This document shows, piece by piece, positions 62,091 through 64,000 of a stretch of DNA of 64,000 nucleotides. A program made the position numbers and the translations under genes. How positions within the stretch are numbered: the first letter of the stretch is position 1; the number at the start of each line of letters is the position of its first letter. The stretch comes from Roseibium aestuarii (GTDB taxonomy: Bacteria > Pseudomonadota > Alphaproteobacteria > Rhizobiales > Stappiaceae): contig NZ_VORA01000002.1 in the NCBI RefSeq assembly GCF_008477545.1, forward strand, positions 744,001 through 808,000, written 5' to 3'. Under the pieces are notes generated by a model. The model made no database searches, was not told where the DNA came from, and was given only the letters and a program-made list of their open reading frames with translations.

Positions 62091-62120
62091 CCCTTGCGCC
62101 GGTGGACGCACCGGCAAGGG
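62091..62120 (+). promoter_or_regulatory. Hairpin between the enzyme genes and the TRAP genes
   Basis: CCCTTGC ... GCAAGGG outer arms and CCGGTG/CACCGG inner arms, starting four bases after the flavin reductase stop. No T-run. It may set different levels for the enzymes and the transporter. Confidence 0.45.
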
Positions 62121-62174
62121 GGATGGAATGGGTCGCGCCGCGGGAGGAGCCGAAGCGCGACAGGGAGGACCGGA

Positions 62175-62768
62175 ATGACATTGCTCTTGGCACTCGCCAG
62201 GGTTCTCGGCGCGCTCAATGCCGCCGCACTGACGCTCGGCCGTTGGCTGGGCGCCGCCTGCATCGGCGCGATGGTGGTGATCATCCTCGTGCAGGTGCTG
62301 TTCCGCTATGGTCTGGGCAATGCCCTGCCCTGGACGGAGGAGGCCGCCCGCTTCCTCATGCTCTGGATGACCGGCCTGATGGCACCCACCGCCTTCCGGC
62401 GCGGCGGCTTCGTCAGCGTCGACATGGTGGTGAGCATGCTGCCCCGCGCTGCCGCCGGGCTCGTCTCGCTCCTGCTGCTCTGCCTCGTGGCCCTCGTTCT
62501 CTGGAAGGGCGTGCTGATCGGCTGGTCCGAGGTGACCGGCTTCGGCGGCCGCTTCACCATGGCCGCCATCAAGGTTCCCGTCAGTCTTGACCTCAGCAAG
62601 TGGATGTCCATTCCCCGCAGCTGGATGCTGGCCTCGCTCGCCATCGGCGTCACTGCCATGTTCTCCGTCTGCCTGGAGCTGATCCTGCGCGCCCTCGTCG
62701 TGCTGACCGGCGGGCGCGACCGCCTGCCGCCCATCGCGCTGACCCATACCACCCTGGGAGCGGAATGA
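62175..62768 (+). CDS. TRAP transporter small permease DctQ
   Basis: 197 residues, four membrane segments. LFRYGLGNALPWTEEAARFLMLWMTGLMAPTAFRRGGFVSVDM is the DctQ pattern. GGGAGGA lies upstream of the ATG. No DctP gene precedes it, so the binding protein is probably downstream beyond the window. Overlaps DctM by four bases. Confidence 0.9.
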   Translation: MTLLLALARVLGALNAAALTLGRWLGAACIGAMVVIILVQVLFRYGLGNALPWTEEAARFLMLWMTGLMAPTAFRRGGFVSVDMVVSMLPRAAAGLVSLLLLCLVALVLWKGVLIGWSEVTGFGGRFTMAAIKVPVSLDLSKWMSIPRSWMLASLAIGVTAMFSVCLELILRALVVLTGGRDRLPPIALTHTTLGAE

Positions 62769-64000
62769 TGCTGAGCCTGTTCCTGCCGCTCTTCCTCGTC
62801 TTTCTCATGCTCGGCCTGCCGATCGTCTTCGGTCTGGTCGCCGCCCCTGCCCTTCTCCTGTGGTGGAACGGTCAGGAGCGCGACATCGTCCTGCTCTACC
62901 GCAACATCTACAACGGGATGGACAGCTTCCCGCTGATGGCGATCCCCTTCTTCATGCTGGCGGGCGAACTGATGAACCGGGCGGGCATCACCCTGCGCCT
63001 GGTGGAATTCGCCCAGGCGGTGATCGGCCATCTGCGCGGCGGCCTCGCCCACGTGAACATCCTCTCTTCCATGCTATTTGCCGGTCTGTCAGGATCCGCG
63101 GTGGCCGACGTATCCGCTCTCGGCTCCATGCTGATCCCGGCCATGGAAAAGCAGGGCTACAGCACCCGCTTTGCTGCAGCTGTCACGGCTGCCTCCTCCA
63201 TCATCGGCCCGATCATTCCGCCTTCCGGGATCATGATCATCTACGCCTATGTCATGGGCGAGAGCGTCGCCGCCCTCTTCCTCGCCGGCATCGTGCCCGG
63301 GGTCATGATCGGCGGCAGCCTGATGCTCATCGTCCGGCTTCTGGCCGACAAGGAGAACCTGCCCCAGGCCACCCGCCGCGCCACATGGGGCGAACGTGGC
63401 AAGGCGAGCCTCAATGCCTTCTGGCCGCTGATGACCCCGGTCATCATCATGGGCGGCATCCTGGGCGGGGTCTTCACCCCCACGGAAGCCTCTGCGGTCG
63501 CGGCCGGCTATGCGCTGCTCATCGGCCTCTTCGTCCTGCGCAGCCTCAAGCTGAAGGACATCCCGGACGTCTTCATGCGCTCCGGCCTGACCTCCGCCGT
63601 GGTGCTGCTGCTGGTGGGCGCCGCCATGGCTTTCAAGACGGTGGCCAGCCTGTCGCACACGCCGGAGCTGCTGGCGGAAATCATCCTGGGCCTGTCCGAC
63701 AACCCGCTGGTCCTGCTGTTCCTGATCAACATCCTGCTGTTCATCGTGGGCATGTTCCTGGACGCCGGCCCGGCCATCATCATTCTCGGCCCGATCCTCG
63801 GTCCGATCTTCCTGTCCATGGGCATCGACCCGGTGCATTTCGCCATCGTCATGGCGGTGAACCTGACCGTCGGTCTGCTCACCCCGCCCATGGGGCTCGT
63901 GCTCTTCGTCACCTCGTCTGTCTCCCGCCTGCGGGTGGAGACGGTGGCCCGCGCGACTTTCCCGTTCCTGTTGGCCGAGATCGCGGTGATCTTCCTGATC
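62765..64000 (+). CDS. TRAP transporter large permease DctM (3' end outside window)
   Basis: At least 412 residues, open to the window end. DctM motifs: FPLMAIPFFMLAGELMNRAGITLRLVEFA, SGSAVADVSALGSMLIPAMEKQGY, IIPPSGIMIIYAYVM and TPTEASAVAAGYALL. Start MMLSLFLPLF at the DctQ stop. Likely imports the substrate of the monooxygenase pathway. Confidence 0.93.
   Translation, partial: MMLSLFLPLFLVFLMLGLPIVFGLVAAPALLLWWNGQERDIVLLYRNIYNGMDSFPLMAIPFFMLAGELMNRAGITLRLVEFAQAVIGHLRGGLAHVNILSSMLFAGLSGSAVADVSALGSMLIPAMEKQGYSTRFAAAVTAASSIIGPIIPPSGIMIIYAYVMGESVAALFLAGIVPGVMIGGSLMLIVRLLADKENLPQATRRATWGERGKASLNAFWPLMTPVIIMGGILGGVFTPTEASAVAAGYALLIGLFVLRSLKLKDIPDVFMRSGLTSAVVLLLVGAAMAFKTVASLSHTPELLAEIILGLSDNPLVLLFLINILLFIVGMFLDAGPAIIILGPILGPIFLSMGIDPVHFAIVMAVNLTVGLLTPPMGLVLFVTSSVSRLRVETVARATFPFLLAEIAVIFLI

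Overview
The window is GC-rich (mostly GC-ending codons), densely coded DNA from an alphaproteobacterial chromosome, probably a marine or soil chemo-organotroph of the Hyphomicrobiales (Stappiaceae-like) or Rhodobacterales. The assignment rests on the gene set (soxBCD, cyoABCD with a Surf1 homologue, Na+-NQR, TctCBA, several TRAP and Liv-type transporters) and on intergenic palindromes of a kind common in that group. I see no rRNA, tRNA, CRISPR array, insertion sequence or phage gene, and no clear pseudogene.

Layout. 1-4.1 kb: end of a thiosulfate-oxidation (sox) cluster: soxB (5' truncated), soxC, soxD and a Tat-exported DsrE-like protein. 4.5-9.1 kb (minus): a large tetraheme c-type cytochrome with a C-terminal DUF4384-like domain and a ferric-reductase-like flavocytochrome. 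9.3-15.7 kb (plus, divergent): an OmpA-type lipid-free envelope protein, a 1,649-residue secreted CHAT protease homologue with Sel1-like and peptidoglycan-binding-like segments, and a secreted peptidoglycan-binding-like protein. This redox plus periplasmic CHAT locus is one of the two best candidates for an undescribed system. 15.7-22.3 kb: Tat-exported serine hydrolase, AGE-family sugar isomerase, YqaE/Pmp3 peptide, PhoD phosphatase, CBS protein, MFS transporter.

22.6-35.3 kb is the bioenergetic core: a bo-type quinol oxidase operon (cyoABCD, surf1) and the six-gene sodium-pumping NADH:quinone reductase (nqrABCDEF), with its flavin-insertion gene apbE and maturation gene nqrM divergent from nqrA. 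35.4-42.1 kb: a regulator, kinase and periplasmic binding protein operon (TctD/TctE-like with a Pgt-like third component), divergent from a tripartite tricarboxylate transporter tctCBA.

42.2-48.7 kb is a quinate/shikimate catabolic operon: TetR regulator, NAD-type quinate/shikimate dehydrogenase, TRAP transporter and QuiC-type dehydroshikimate dehydratase. 48.9-57.1 kb: an FAD-linked D-hydroxyacid dehydrogenase-like gene, then kynU-kynB in line with a complete Liv-type ABC transporter, suggesting uptake and breakdown of kynurenine-type compounds.

57.5-64 kb (cut by the window end): GntR regulator, Gfo/Idh/MocA oxidoreductase, LLM flavin monooxygenase, aldo/keto reductase, flavin reductase and TRAP subunits. 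The enzyme set matches the sulfoquinovose monooxygenase (sulfo-SMO) route, with an SqgA-type NAD-dependent glycosidase candidate and a TRAP in place of the usual ABC importer. A perfect FNR-type box lies in its control region. This is the second main candidate. All functions are read from sequence motifs and gene order; no database search was run.
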